DNA of 64,000 nucleotides, taken from Phreatobacter stygius (GTDB lineage: Bacteria > Pseudomonadota > Alphaproteobacteria > Rhizobiales > Phreatobacteraceae). The notes under the pieces were generated by a model, which was not told the DNA's origin, made no database searches, and saw only the letters and a list, made by a program, of their open reading frames with translations. The translations under genes were made by a program, and so were the position numbers. The DNA lies in NCBI RefSeq assembly GCF_005144885.1, contig NZ_CP039690.1:744001-808000 (forward strand). Direction: 5' to 3'. This document shows, one piece after another, positions 38,102 through 47,285 of this stretch (positions within the stretch are counted from its first letter, which is position 1; each line of letters begins with the position of its first letter).

Positions 38102-38174
38102 TTGCCGACTTCAGCCTTTTCGTTCTCAATCTATATCGGGTGTCCAGTCTCGCAACGCCACAAGGACACCTGCC

Positions 38175-38804
38175 ATGAAACTCCTGCACATCGATTCCGG
38201 CATTCTCGGCGACTATTCCGTGTCGCGCCGCCTGACGGCGGCGCTGGTCGAGCGCCTCAAGACCGAACATCCCGGCCTCGAGGTCACCTATCGCGATCTC
38301 GCCGCCGATCCGATCGCTCACCTGTCGGGCGCCTATCTGTCGGCCCAGTCCGCCGACCCGAGCCAGCACGGCGCCGACCTGCAGAAGGACCTGGCGGCCG
38401 GCGGCCGCGCGCTCGAGGAGTTCCTCGCCGCCGACATCGTCGTGGTCGGCGCGCCCATGTACAACTTCGCCATTCCCTCGCAATTGAAGGCCTGGCTGGA
38501 CCGCGTCGCCGTCTCCGGCAAGACCTTCCGCTATACCGAAAAGGGCCCCGAGGGCCTCGCCGGCGCCAAGAAGATCATCGTCGCCTCGTCGCGCGGCGGC
38601 ATCTACAGCGCCGGCTCGCCGGCCGCTGGCCTGGATCACCAGGAGAACTATCTGCGCACGATCTTCGGCTTCTTCGGCGTCACCGACCTCGAATTCGTCC
38701 GCGCCGAGGGCGTCAATATCAGCCCGGAGAAGAAGCAGGAGGCGATCACCGCCGCCGAGCGCGAGATCGCCGAGCGCCCGATCGCGCTGCCGAAAGCCGC
38801 CTGA
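38175..38804 (+). CDS. azoR: FMN-dependent NADH:quinone/azoreductase AzoR
   Basis: The 209-residue protein is a flavodoxin-fold azoreductase. The FMN phosphate loop is [13 protein letters not shown], the catalytic-site segment is [37 protein letters not shown], and [10 protein letters not shown] is the flavin-contacting loop. [27 protein letters not shown] is the family C-terminal block. It reduces quinones and azo compounds by two-electron transfer from NADH, protecting against thiol and quinone stress. It is divergent from the LysR gene. Confidence 0.93.
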   Translation: MKLLHIDSGILGDYSVSRRLTAALVERLKTEHPGLEVTYRDLAADPIAHLSGAYLSAQSADPSQHGADLQKDLAAGGRALEEFLAADIVVVGAPMYNFAIPSQLKAWLDRVAVSGKTFRYTEKGPEGLAGAKKIIVASSRGGIYSAGSPAAGLDHQENYLRTIFGFFGVTDLEFVRAEGVNISPEKKQEAITAAEREIAERPIALPKAA

Positions 38805-38848
38805 CCGGATGACCATGGACGGGGCGGCCTCGTGCCGCGCCGCCCAGG

Positions 38849-39207
38849 ACCGCTGCACAGTGGTTATGACGGGTTGATTGCCGCGAGCGGATGAATGCGT
38901 GGATGCCCGGGACAAGCCTGGGCACGACGATGTGTTGACGTCACAGTGTGCTGGACCACGGCGCGGATCCTGCGCCCGGTCGATGCAGCGCCCGCTGCTC
39001 CAAGGACAATTCTCGTCTTGGCCGGGCTTGTCCCGGCCATCCACGAATTGATTGCCGCGAGCGGATGAATGCGTGGATGCCCGGGACAAGCCCGGGCAAG
39101 ACGACGTGGTGCCAGCATGAGGAAGTGGTGCCAAGCCGCCATTGCGCCGTTGTCTCCATCAGCGCGGCGCCTATCCAGCCAAAGGGTCATAATCACTGTG
39201 CTGCGGT
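38849..39207. repeat. MITE-like repeat element with terminal inverted repeats
   Basis: The ends 38849-38870 and 39186-39207 are inverted repeats matching at 20 of 22 positions. Inside are two direct copies of about 61 bases (38874-38934 and 39048-39108, both starting TTGATTGCCGCGAG). A third stretch (39014-39045) is the reverse complement of part of the second copy. There is no coding gene. The element fills nearly the whole 415-base gap between azoR and the next binding-protein gene. Confidence 0.6.
39014..39103. repeat. Large hairpin with 32-base arms
   Basis: Positions 39014-39045 and 39072-39103 are complementary at 30 of 32 positions with a 26-base loop. The arms carry GGGCTTGTCCCGG and its complement. 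This motif is widespread in intergenic palindromes of Bradyrhizobium-like bacteria and in spurious short ORFs derived from them. Confidence 0.7.
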
Positions 39208-39219
39208 ACCAGGACCGCC

Positions 39220-40809
39220 TCAGCCGCGCCTGACGTTCCAGAACACCGGATTGCCGTTCAGCACGCCGGTCAGATTGTTGCGATAGGATGTCGGGAAGAA
39301 GCGCTGGCCGAGCGGCACATAAGGCACGTCCTGGAAGGCCAGCGTCTGGATCCGTCGCGCGATCTCCTTCTGCGCGGCGAGGTCCGGGGCCTTGAACCAG
39401 TCGTCGCGCAGCGTTTCGAGGCCCGGAATGGTCGGCCAGCCAGGACCTGCCGAGCGGCCATTGGCGCGCAGGAAGGCGTGGCCTGCCGGGGTGAACATGT
39501 CGGTGCCGCTCCAGAACGTGTGATAGACGTTCCAGCCGCCCTGCTCGACCGGCTCGGTCTTGGCGCGGCGCTGGACCAGCGTGCCCCAGTCGCTCAGCTG
39601 GTAGTCGACGTTGAAGCCCATCTTCTTCAAGAGGTCCGCGCCAATATCCGACAGCGCCCGCGAGGCCGCGATATCGGAAGCGCCGAGCACGACGACTTTC
39701 TCGCCCTTGTAGCCGGCGGCCGCGATGGCCTCCTTGGCGGCGCCGATGTCGCGCGGCTTGGTCAGCGCCTCCATGCCGGCGTCATTGGCGAGCGGCGTGC
39801 CAGGGCAGAAAATGCCGACGCCGTCCTTCCAGAGTTCGGGTTCGTTGGTCTGCGCCTGCATGAATTCGGATTGCGAGACGAAGCTCAGCACCGCCCGGCG
39901 TAGCGCCGGATTGTCGAACGGCGGCACCAGATGGTTGAGCCGCATGGTCGAGATCCAGCCGGTCGGGTCGATGACCTTGGTGGTCACGTCGCGCAGCCGC
40001 CTGACCGCCGGCAGAAGATCGGCGTCCGGCGTGTACCACCAGTCGATCTCGCCGTTGCGGATGGCCCCGAGCACGGTGTTGGCATCCGGCATGATGCGCC
40101 ATTCGACCCGTTCGAAATGGGCCACCTTCGGGCCCGCCGACCAGTCCGGCGTGCCGCTGGCGCGCGGCACGTAGTCGGCGAAACGCTGATAGGCCATCAG
40201 CGCGCCGGGCACGCGATCGGCGACCAGGAACTTGTACGGGCCGGAGCCGACCATTTCGGTGATGCGCTCGGTCGGCGCGGTCTGGGCCAGCCGCTCCGGC
40301 ATGATCGCGCACATGCTGGGCGACGACTTGCCGAGCGCGTCGGGCAGCAGGGGAAACGGATATTTCAGCCGGAAGCGGATGGTCTTGTCGTCGGGCGCCG
40401 ACAGGTCGTCGGTCGCCGCCATCAGCGCCTGGCCGAAGGCGTCGCGGGCGCCCCAGCGCCTGATGCTGGCCACGCAGTCACGCGCCAGCACCCTCGACCC
40501 GTCATGGAACTTCAAACCGTCGCGCAGCGTCAGCGTCCACAGCTTGCCGTCGTCGCCGGTCAGCGCCCCGTCCAGCATCTGCGGCGACATGCGATACTGG
40601 CCGTCCATGCCGAACAGCGTGTCGAACACCAGGAAACCGTGGTCGCGGGTCGGATAGGTCGTGGTCCAGACCGGATCGAGCACCGCGACATCGGTCTGCG
40701 GCACGAATTTCAGGACATTGGCGCCCTGGGCCAGACCAACCGACGGGGCGGCGAGGACGGCCGCCGCGCCCCCCAGGAAATGACGGCGGTTGAAAGCTTT
40801 GCTGGCCAT
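39220..40809 (-). CDS. Peptide/nickel-type ABC solute-binding protein (family 5), second orphan copy
   Basis: The 529-residue protein has a twin-arginine-like signal (FNRRHFLGGAAAVLAAPSVGLAQGA). The family 5 fold follows, with VLKFVPQTDVAVLDPVW, WTLTLRDGLKFHDGSRVLARDCVASIRRW and EMVGSGPYKFL. Alignment by eye shows close similarity along its length to the protein at 26401-27987, so these are paralogues. No permease genes accompany it. The ATG at 40809 is preceded by GAGGGG and starts the signal; the frame continues upstream without features. It lies next to a chemoreceptor gene, which might suggest a role in sensing. Confidence 0.85.
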   Translation of the reverse strand: MASKAFNRRHFLGGAAAVLAAPSVGLAQGANVLKFVPQTDVAVLDPVWTTTYPTRDHGFLVFDTLFGMDGQYRMSPQMLDGALTGDDGKLWTLTLRDGLKFHDGSRVLARDCVASIRRWGARDAFGQALMAATDDLSAPDDKTIRFRLKYPFPLLPDALGKSSPSMCAIMPERLAQTAPTERITEMVGSGPYKFLVADRVPGALMAYQRFADYVPRASGTPDWSAGPKVAHFERVEWRIMPDANTVLGAIRNGEIDWWYTPDADLLPAVRRLRDVTTKVIDPTGWISTMRLNHLVPPFDNPALRRAVLSFVSQSEFMQAQTNEPELWKDGVGIFCPGTPLANDAGMEALTKPRDIGAAKEAIAAAGYKGEKVVVLGASDIAASRALSDIGADLLKKMGFNVDYQLSDWGTLVQRRAKTEPVEQGGWNVYHTFWSGTDMFTPAGHAFLRANGRSAGPGWPTIPGLETLRDDWFKAPDLAAQKEIARRIQTLAFQDVPYVPLGQRFFPTSYRNNLTGVLNGNPVFWNVRRG

Positions 40810-40977
40810 GGGTGCGGTCCCCTCGCAACCGGTTTCGACAGACGTCGCCAAGAACGGACGTCGCCAACAGTGGTTCGGCCAAGGCCAGCTTGTAAAGGCG
40901 GCAAGCCGTCGCCGCCCCGCAGGTGATCCATGCAATGCCAGGACCTGGCCCGGACCTTTCGCAGAAGGGCCCGCGCC

Positions 40978-43002
40978 TCAGGCGGCGCGCACGTTGGCCA
41001 GGAACTTGTCGACCTCGCCGCGCAGGATCTCGCTCTGCCGGGAGAGTTCGCCGGCCGATCCGAGCACCTCGGTCGACGCTGCGCTCGACTCCTCGGCAGC
41101 CCGCGTCACGCCGGCGATGTTGGACGAGACCTCCTGCGTGCCATGGGCCGCCTGCTGGACGTTGCGGGCGATCTCCCGGGTCGCCGCGCCCTGTTCCTCG
41201 ACCGCCGCGGCGATGCCCGAGGCAATCGCGTTCAGCCGCTGGACGATGCCGGCGATCTCGGCGATCGCCGAGGCGGACTCGCTGGTCGAGGTCTGGATCT
41301 CGGTGATCTGGGCACCGATCTCGCTGGTCGCCTTGGCGGTCTGCTCGGCCAGGTTCTTGACCTCGGCCGCGACCACCGCGAAGCCGCGGCCGGCCTCGCC
41401 CGCGCGCGCCGCCTCGATGGTGGCATTCAGCGCCAGAAGATTGGTCTGGCCGGCAATGCTGCTGATCAGTTCGACGATGGCGCCGATCTTGGTCGCCGCC
41501 TGCGCCAGCCGCTCGACCTTGGCGGTGGTCGCGCTGGCGCTCGCCTCGGCCTCCGCCGCGATGCGCGCCGAATTCGACACCTGCCGGCTGATCTCCTCGA
41601 CCGAGCCGGACAATTGATCGGTCGCCGCCGACACCGATTGAACGTTGGTGGAGGCTTCTTCCGAGGCATTCGCCACGACCACCGACTGATTGGAGGTTTC
41701 TTCCGCCGCGGCCGACATGGTCTGCGCCGCCGACTGCAACTGCGTCGCCGCCGACGAGACCGCCGTGACGATGCCGCCCACCGCCGCTTCGAAACTATCG
41801 GCCATGGCGGTCATCATCGCCGACTTGTCCGCTTCGCTACGCGCCTTGGCGGCGTCCTGCTCCTGCTCGAGCGCCTGTTTGGCGAGCGCATTGTCCTTGA
41901 ACACCTGCACCGCCGAGGCCATGCGGCCGATCTCGTCGACCCGGCCGACGCCCGGCACCTCGACCGAGGTGTCGCCTTCGGCCAGCGTCTCCATGGCACC
42001 GGTCATGCCGTTGATCGGCTTGATCACCCCGAGCGACGAAAACACCGCGGAGCCGACGAGCACGAAGACCACGAACAGCCCGAGGCCGAGGCCGACCGCC
42101 GCGGCCTGGGCCACCTGCGCCTCGGCCTGCTGTTGGGCTTCCGCCGCCGATTGCTGCAGAACCCCGACCGTCTTGGCGACGAGCTCGGTCGCCGCGATGC
42201 CGGCCGGCACCATCCGCTCGACGATGATCTTGGTCTTGGCATCCTCCGCGGTGGTCGCGGCCTTGGTATGGGTGATGAAATGGTTGGCGGCGGCGATCAG
42301 GGCGTCGACCGCTTCGACGACCGGGGGCACGCTCGCCCGGTTGCGGGCCTCGCGCGCCGACGCGACGATGCGCAGCGAAGCGCGCGTCATGGCCATCTGC
42401 TGCGCCACCTCGCCGGTCGCGATGAAGCGCCAGGATGCCGCCCGCGCCGCATCGAAGGCTGCGTTCGCCGCGCGCAGGTCGATTTCCGCTTCCGAACTCT
42501 CGGTCATCGCGGTGAAGGCGGGCGAGGCCAGGAGCCTGTCATAGGTCCGCTGCCAGGTTGCCGTGCCCTGGTTGCGCAGCGCGATCTGGGCGAGATTTTC
42601 CTTTTGCAGCACCAGCATGTCGCGCACCGCCGCGACATAGGTGCCGAACGCGGTCTTCAGTCCGGTGAAGGCCTCGCGGCTCTCGGCGGTGTCGGCGGCG
42701 GCAAGCGTCGTGTCGATGCCGGCCTGGCTTTCGGTCAGCGCGGCCTCGAGTTTCTGCACCGCGACGTCGAATTCCTCGACCGAACGGCTCAGCCGGACAT
42801 CCCGCTCGGCCAGTGCCGAGCGCCGGATATTGCCGTCGATGGCCAGCGCCGCGATGGCGAGCGACTGTTGCTTGTCGGCGGCCGCCTGCATGACCGCGGT
42901 GCCACTGTCGCTGATCCGCTGGTTCAGGATCAGGCCGCCGACCAGAAGCACGCCCAAGGCCGACAAGGCCATCAGCTTGGTACCAATGCGGAATTTCATC
43001 AT
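40978..43002 (-). CDS. Methyl-accepting chemotaxis protein
   Basis: The 674-residue receptor has one transmembrane helix at about residues 9-26 and a helical periplasmic sensor of about 265 residues (four-helix-bundle or HBM type). A second helix near 297-320 ([22 protein letters not shown]) and a HAMP domain ([26 protein letters not shown]) follow. A long coiled-coil signalling domain completes it, with the hairpin tip [40 protein letters not shown]. It controls CheA; the ligand is unknown. There is no C-terminal CheR pentapeptide. It is transcribed in the same direction as the neighbouring binding-protein gene, 168 bases upstream of it. Confidence 0.92.
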   Translation of the reverse strand: MMKFRIGTKLMALSALGVLLVGGLILNQRISDSGTAVMQAAADKQQSLAIAALAIDGNIRRSALAERDVRLSRSVEEFDVAVQKLEAALTESQAGIDTTLAAADTAESREAFTGLKTAFGTYVAAVRDMLVLQKENLAQIALRNQGTATWQRTYDRLLASPAFTAMTESSEAEIDLRAANAAFDAARAASWRFIATGEVAQQMAMTRASLRIVASAREARNRASVPPVVEAVDALIAAANHFITHTKAATTAEDAKTKIIVERMVPAGIAATELVAKTVGVLQQSAAEAQQQAEAQVAQAAAVGLGLGLFVVFVLVGSAVFSSLGVIKPINGMTGAMETLAEGDTSVEVPGVGRVDEIGRMASAVQVFKDNALAKQALEQEQDAAKARSEADKSAMMTAMADSFEAAVGGIVTAVSSAATQLQSAAQTMSAAAEETSNQSVVVANASEEASTNVQSVSAATDQLSGSVEEISRQVSNSARIAAEAEASASATTAKVERLAQAATKIGAIVELISSIAGQTNLLALNATIEAARAGEAGRGFAVVAAEVKNLAEQTAKATSEIGAQITEIQTSTSESASAIAEIAGIVQRLNAIASGIAAAVEEQGAATREIARNVQQAAHGTQEVSSNIAGVTRAAEESSAASTEVLGSAGELSRQSEILRGEVDKFLANVRAA

Positions 43003-43198
43003 GTCTGGGAATCTCGGCCGGCGGGATGTGGCGGCCCGCGAGAGTACTGGGCCATTTGAACCGCAGACTTGGTTGCCAGCGTGAATATTTCGCTAACATC
43101 GCAGCGCCGCAGCGCAATTACCTCGCGCGGCAGGTATCCGGATCCAGCATTGCGACTTTTTGCAGCAATATTTGCTTATCGGCGCGGCAATTGACCGT

Positions 43199-43654
43199 TC
43201 AACCGGCCGTCCAGCGCTCCGCCGCGCTGTCGTCCTCGTCCTTGGCGGCAACCCAACCGGCACCCTCGCCCTTTTCCTCGAACTTCCAGAACGGCGCCCG
43301 GGTCTTGAGATAATCCATCAGGAATTCAGCCGCCTGAAAGGCCGCCTCACGATGCACCGAGAGCGTCACCACCAGCACGATATTGTCGCCCGGCTCCATC
43401 CGGCCGTGCCGATGAATGATCAGCACGTCCTGCAGCGGCCAGCGGGCGCGCGCCTCCGCCTCGATCCGCGACAGCTCGGCGAGCGCCATGGCCTCATAGG
43501 TCTCGAGCGTCATCGCGCCAATGGTCTCGCTGCCGGTCGTGCCCCGGCACAGGCCGGCAAAGGTGACGACGGCGCCGACGTCGCTGCGCCCGGCGGTCAG
43601 CCGCCTGACCTCCGCGCCCTGGTCGAAATCATCGCGCTGGACCCTGACGGCCAT
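43199..43654 (-). CDS. moaE: Molybdopterin synthase large subunit MoaE
   Basis: The 151-residue protein matches MoaE, with AVVTFAGLCRGTTGSETIGAMTLETYEAMALAELSRIEAEA, HRHGRMEPGDNIVLVVTLSVHREAAFQAAEFLMDYLKTRAPFWKFEE and the conserved active-site lysine region KTRAPFWK. With the small subunit MoaD it converts cPMP to molybdopterin. No moaD lies beside it here, unlike the frequent moaD-moaE pairing. The ATG at 43654 follows AAGGAG at a normal distance; a short in-frame extension upstream is not needed. Confidence 0.92.
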   Translation of the reverse strand: MAVRVQRDDFDQGAEVRRLTAGRSDVGAVVTFAGLCRGTTGSETIGAMTLETYEAMALAELSRIEAEARARWPLQDVLIIHRHGRMEPGDNIVLVVTLSVHREAAFQAAEFLMDYLKTRAPFWKFEEKGEGAGWVAAKDEDDSAAERWTAG

Positions 43655-43696
43655 CGGTATCTCCTTCACCTCCCCTTCAAGTAGCAAGTCGCACAA

Positions 43697-43740
43697 GGTT
43701 CTGCGAGAGCAGAACCGGGCTCTGCGAGAGCAGAACCGGG
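43697..43740. repeat. Duplicated hairpin repeat between moaE and the DUF1800 gene
   Basis: GGTTCTGC (43697-43704) and GCAGAACC (43709-43716) form a perfect eight-base stem around GAGA. The block TCTGCGAGAGCAGAACCGGG occurs at 43700-43719 and again at 43721-43740, so a second hairpin forms. It lies in the divergent gap, 43 bases from the moaE start. Confidence 0.8.
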
Positions 43741-43860
43741 TTTCGCGTAGGTCGATGCCGACCAGCGCCGGTCATGATTTCGTCGTTCAGGCATCTGACA
43801 GTTGCCGCGGACTAGAATCGGGCCTTCCGTCGAACCCGGGCTTGTCCCAGGGACCCGCCC

Positions 43861-45285
43861 ATGGCGATACCGCGTCTCGATCCCGCCCGCCTGGCCCTGT
43901 CGCGTTTCGGCCTCGGCATTTCCGTGGGCCAGAGCCAGGCCGATCTGAATGCCATTGGCCGCGATCCGCGCGGCGCGCTGATCGCCGATCTGACCGCGCC
44001 GGACCGGCCGCTCACCGGCGAGCTCAAGACCTCCGACCAAGCCGGTCAGGTTCAGCGCGCCGCCCAGGCCGAACGCCAGCAAGCCCGCGCTGCCGCGGCC
44101 GAGATCGCCCGTCCGGCCGGGTCCGGCCCGGCGGCTCCCGCCGCGGCCGAGATGCCGGCGCCGTCCCGCCCGCCGGCAGCGCCTACGCCGATGGAACAGG
44201 TGATCCGGGCCGAATTCGCCGCGCGTTATCTCAGGGCCTGCGAACCCGGCCTCGGCCTGCGCGAGCGGCTGGTCTGGTTCTGGTCGAACCATTTCTGCAT
44301 TTCGATGGACAAGGGCGGCCTGGTCCGCGCCATGGCCGGCGCCTATGAGCGCGAGGTCATCCGCCGTCACGTGACCGGCGATTTCGCCGCCATGCTGATG
44401 GCCTCGGCACGCCATCCGGCCATGTTGCTCTATCTCGACAATGGCCGTTCGATCGGTCCCAATTCGCCCGCCGGCAAGCGGCAGGGCCGCGGCCTGAACG
44501 AGAACCTGGCGCGCGAGATCCTGGAACTGCACACGCTCGGCGTGCGCACCGGCTACGGCCAGGACGACGTCACCGCTTTCGCCGCCGTGCTGACCGGCTG
44601 GACCATGGGCAATCCGGGCGACCCCGACGCCTTGCCGTTCCGCTTCCGCTTCAATCCGCGCAGCCACGAGCCGGGCCCGAAGACGGTGCTCGGCAAGGCC
44701 TATCCGGAGGGCGAGCAGGGTGGCCTGCAATTGCTCGCCGACCTCGCGCGGAGCCCGGCGACGGCCCGCCATGTGGCGACCAAGCTCGTCCGCCATTTCA
44801 TCAGTGACACCCCGCCGGCCAGCCTCGTCGCCAGGCTCGAAACGGCCTTCCTGGCGACCGGCGGCAACCTCAATGCCACCACCCGCGCCTTGATCGAGGC
44901 GCCCGAGGCCTTCGAGGCGCCCGCCACCAAGCTGCGCCGGCCGTTCGAATGGGTCGTGGCGCTGCATCGCGGCCTTGGCCTCGCGCCCGAGCCGCAGCGG
45001 TTCCAGCGCGCCTTGACCGTGCTCGGCCAGCCGACCTGGCGCGTGCCCTCGCCCCAGGGCTTTTCCGAGGACAGCGCGCCCTGGATGGATGGCCTGGTCC
45101 AGCGCGTCGACATTGCCCATCTGTTCGTCCGCTCAGCCCAGATCAGCGGCTCGCCGGTGCCGATCGCCGATCTCCTGCTCGGTCCCCGCATGAGCGAGGC
45201 GACCCGCGAGGCGATCCGGCGGGCCGAGACGCCGCAGCAAGGGCTGACCATTGCACTCATGTCGCCCGAATTCTTGCGGAGGTGA
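43861..45285 (+). CDS. DUF1800 family protein
   Basis: The 474-residue protein belongs to DUF1800 (PF08811). Visible features are LALSRFGLGISVGQSQ, RERLVWFWSNHFCISMDKGG, MLLYLDNGRSIGPNSPAGKRQGRGLNENLAREILELHTLGVRTGYGQDDVTAFAAVLTGWTMG and KTVLGKAYPEGEQGG. The asparagine- and glutamate-rich GLNENLAREILELHTLG motif is the family signature. Its biochemical role is unknown. No signal peptide is obvious. The gene ends two bases before the DUF1501 gene, with which DUF1800 genes are nearly always paired. Confidence 0.88.
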   Translation: MAIPRLDPARLALSRFGLGISVGQSQADLNAIGRDPRGALIADLTAPDRPLTGELKTSDQAGQVQRAAQAERQQARAAAAEIARPAGSGPAAPAAAEMPAPSRPPAAPTPMEQVIRAEFAARYLRACEPGLGLRERLVWFWSNHFCISMDKGGLVRAMAGAYEREVIRRHVTGDFAAMLMASARHPAMLLYLDNGRSIGPNSPAGKRQGRGLNENLAREILELHTLGVRTGYGQDDVTAFAAVLTGWTMGNPGDPDALPFRFRFNPRSHEPGPKTVLGKAYPEGEQGGLQLLADLARSPATARHVATKLVRHFISDTPPASLVARLETAFLATGGNLNATTRALIEAPEAFEAPATKLRRPFEWVVALHRGLGLAPEPQRFQRALTVLGQPTWRVPSPQGFSEDSAPWMDGLVQRVDIAHLFVRSAQISGSPVPIADLLLGPRMSEATREAIRRAETPQQGLTIALMSPEFLRR

Positions 45286-45287
45286 TC

Positions 45288-46544
45288 ATGCCAACCGCCT
45301 TGTCCCATCCGGCCGACCGGCCCCGCGCCGACCACGTCGATCACTGCGAGAGCCGGCTCGACCTGTCGCGCCGGGCCTTTCTCGGCGCCACCGGCCTGAT
45401 GTTCGCCTGGGCCGCCGCGCCCAAGCTGGCGCGCGCCGAGGGCCGCGACCCGCGCCTGCTGGTGGTGGTGCTGCGCGGCGCGCTCGACGGATTGTCCTTG
45501 GCGGCGCCGGTCGCCGATCCCGCCTATGCCGGCTTGCGCGGCGCCATCGCGCTGTCAGCCACGGGCGACAATGCCGCGCGCCCGCTCGACGGCTTCTTCG
45601 CGCTGCATCCGGCGATGCCGCAACTGCATGCGCTCTACCAGGCGCGGCAAGCCCTGATCGTCCATGCGGTCGCCAGTCCCTACCGCGAACGCTCGCATTT
45701 CGACGGCCAGGACCTGTTGGAGAGCGGCACCGAAAAGCTCGGCTTCCATGAATCCGGCTGGCTGAACCGGGCGCTCGAGACGCTCGCGCCGGGCGACCGG
45801 ATCATCAGGCGCCCGGTTGTCGGGGTCGGCCCGCTGGTGCCGCTGGTCGCGCGTGGCCGGGCGCCGGTCATGGCCTGGCAGCCGCAGACCCTGCCGCCCG
45901 CCGGCGACGACCTGACCCATCGCCTGATCGCGCTTTATCGCCACACCGATCCGGCCTTTGCCGAAATCCTCGAACGGCGCGCCGACCGCGATCTCGGCAA
46001 GGTCTCGACCGACGGCGCGCGCCGCCAGACCGCTTATGTCGTGCAGGCCATGTCCGGCGCGGCGTCCTTTCTCGCCAAGCCGGACGGACCACGTATCGGC
46101 GCGCTGGCGCTCGACGGCTTCGACACCCATGCCAATGAAGGCGGCGCCACCGGCCAGCTGGCCGGCCGGCTCGCGGCCATCGACCAGGCCCTGGCCGAGG
46201 CGAAGACCATCCTGGGGCCGGCCTGGGCTGAGACGGTCATCACCTTCATCACCGAATTCGGCCGCACCGCCCGGGTCAACGGCACCGAAGGCACCGATCA
46301 CGGCACCGCCACCGTCGCGCTGCTGGCCGGCGGCGCGGTCAAGGGCGGGCGGGTGCTGGCCGACTGGCCGGGCCTCGCCCCGGCCGACCTCCATGACGGC
46401 CGCGACCTGAAAGCCACCACCGACCTGCGGGCGGTGCTGAAGGGCGTGCTGCGCGACCACCTTGCCGCGGATCCGCGCCACCTCGCCGAGACGGTGTTCC
46501 CCGGCAGCCTGGCGGTCAGGCCCATGGATGGCCTCGTCGGCTGA
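45288..46544 (+). CDS. DUF1501 domain protein with Tat signal
   Basis: The 418-residue protein has a twin-arginine signal in its first 50 residues (LSRRAFLGATGLMFAWAAAPKLARA), so it is exported folded. The DUF1501 domain (alkaline-phosphatase-like fold) follows, with LLVVVLRGALDGLSL, ALHPAMPQLHALYQARQALIVHAVASPYRERSHFDGQDLLESG, ALDGFDTHANEGG and TFITEFGRTARVNGTEGTDHGTATVALLAGGAV. The acidic and histidine residues in the last two resemble metal ligands of the fold. The start overlaps the ribosome site GGAGGTGATCATG, coupling it to DUF1800. Confidence 0.88.
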   Translation: MPTALSHPADRPRADHVDHCESRLDLSRRAFLGATGLMFAWAAAPKLARAEGRDPRLLVVVLRGALDGLSLAAPVADPAYAGLRGAIALSATGDNAARPLDGFFALHPAMPQLHALYQARQALIVHAVASPYRERSHFDGQDLLESGTEKLGFHESGWLNRALETLAPGDRIIRRPVVGVGPLVPLVARGRAPVMAWQPQTLPPAGDDLTHRLIALYRHTDPAFAEILERRADRDLGKVSTDGARRQTAYVVQAMSGAASFLAKPDGPRIGALALDGFDTHANEGGATGQLAGRLAAIDQALAEAKTILGPAWAETVITFITEFGRTARVNGTEGTDHGTATVALLAGGAVKGGRVLADWPGLAPADLHDGRDLKATTDLRAVLKGVLRDHLAADPRHLAETVFPGSLAVRPMDGLVG

Positions 46545-46564
46545 TCCCATCGGTCAGGCCCGTC

Positions 46565-47185
46565 TCAGCCGGCCGGCCGCCAGTCCATGTCGACATGGCC
46601 GGGCATGGCGGCGATCCTGCCGATCCAGTCGAAGACCGCCGGGAAGGCCTGCAGGTTGAGATCGGCCTCCGCAGCGAGATGGGTATTGGCGTAGAGCGCG
46701 ATATCGGCGAGCGTGAAGCTGTCGCCGGCGATGAAGGGATGGCGCGTCAGTTGATCCTGCATGCGGGCGAGGGCGCCTTCGGCCTGCTCCATCCAGTCGT
46801 CGATCAGGTCGCGCTTCAGTTCGCGCCCGCCGGGAATGAGCGTCATCCAGAAGCGGGCTTCGCCGATCGAGGGGTGATGCGAGTTCTGTTCGAAGAACAT
46901 CCATTGCATCATGCGGGCCCGCGCGATCTTGTCCTCCGGCACGAACCGGGTGCCCTCGCCGAGAAACAGCAGGATGGCGTTCGATTCGATCAGCACGGTG
47001 CCGTCGTCCAGTTGCAGCACCGGCACGCGGCCGCGCGGGTTCAAGGCCAGGAATTCCGGCGTGCGGGTATCGCCGCGGCGGATATCCACGTCTTTCAGGA
47101 CAAAGTCCTGGCCGAGATGGGCGAGCGCGAGCCGCACCTTGTAGCAATTGGCCGAGCGCTGCATGGCATGGAGTGTCAATGTCAT
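46565..47185 (-). CDS. Glutathione S-transferase family protein
   Basis: The 206-residue protein has a thioredoxin-like N-terminal domain (MTLTLHAMQRSANCYKVRLALAHLGQDFVLKDVDI, then NPRGRVPVLQLDDGTVLIESNAILLFLGEG with the cis-proline and ES glutathione motif). An alpha-helical C-terminal domain follows (FIAGDSFTLADIALYANTHLA). The catalytic residue is probably Ser11 or Cys14. Conjugation or peroxide detoxification is expected. A palindrome abuts the ATG and no ribosome site is visible, so the message may be leaderless. Confidence 0.88.
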   Translation of the reverse strand: MTLTLHAMQRSANCYKVRLALAHLGQDFVLKDVDIRRGDTRTPEFLALNPRGRVPVLQLDDGTVLIESNAILLFLGEGTRFVPEDKIARARMMQWMFFEQNSHHPSIGEARFWMTLIPGGRELKRDLIDDWMEQAEGALARMQDQLTRHPFIAGDSFTLADIALYANTHLAAEADLNLQAFPAVFDWIGRIAAMPGHVDMDWRPAG

Positions 47186-47186
47186 G

Positions 47187-47206
47187 ACGTTCGATATACC
47201 GAACGT
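47187..47206. promoter_or_regulatory. Palindromic operator abutting the GST start codon
   Basis: ACGTTCG (47187-47193) and CGAACGT (47200-47206) are perfect seven-base inverted arms around ATATAC. The site begins one base upstream of the GST ATG. On the minus strand a TATATC-like -10 lies about eight bases before the ATG. Confidence 0.5.
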
Positions 47207-47285
47207 TGCGGCGGAAGTCCGGCGCGAATTCGCGGCGCGCTTCAACATCCCGGGAGCGGCGCGACGACCCGGCCGGACCGCCCTG

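Noticed and set aside
38864-39196. Short frames encoding segments such as GLSRASTHSSARGNQ
   Set aside because: They are translations of the palindromic repeat element, repeated in several frames, not genes.
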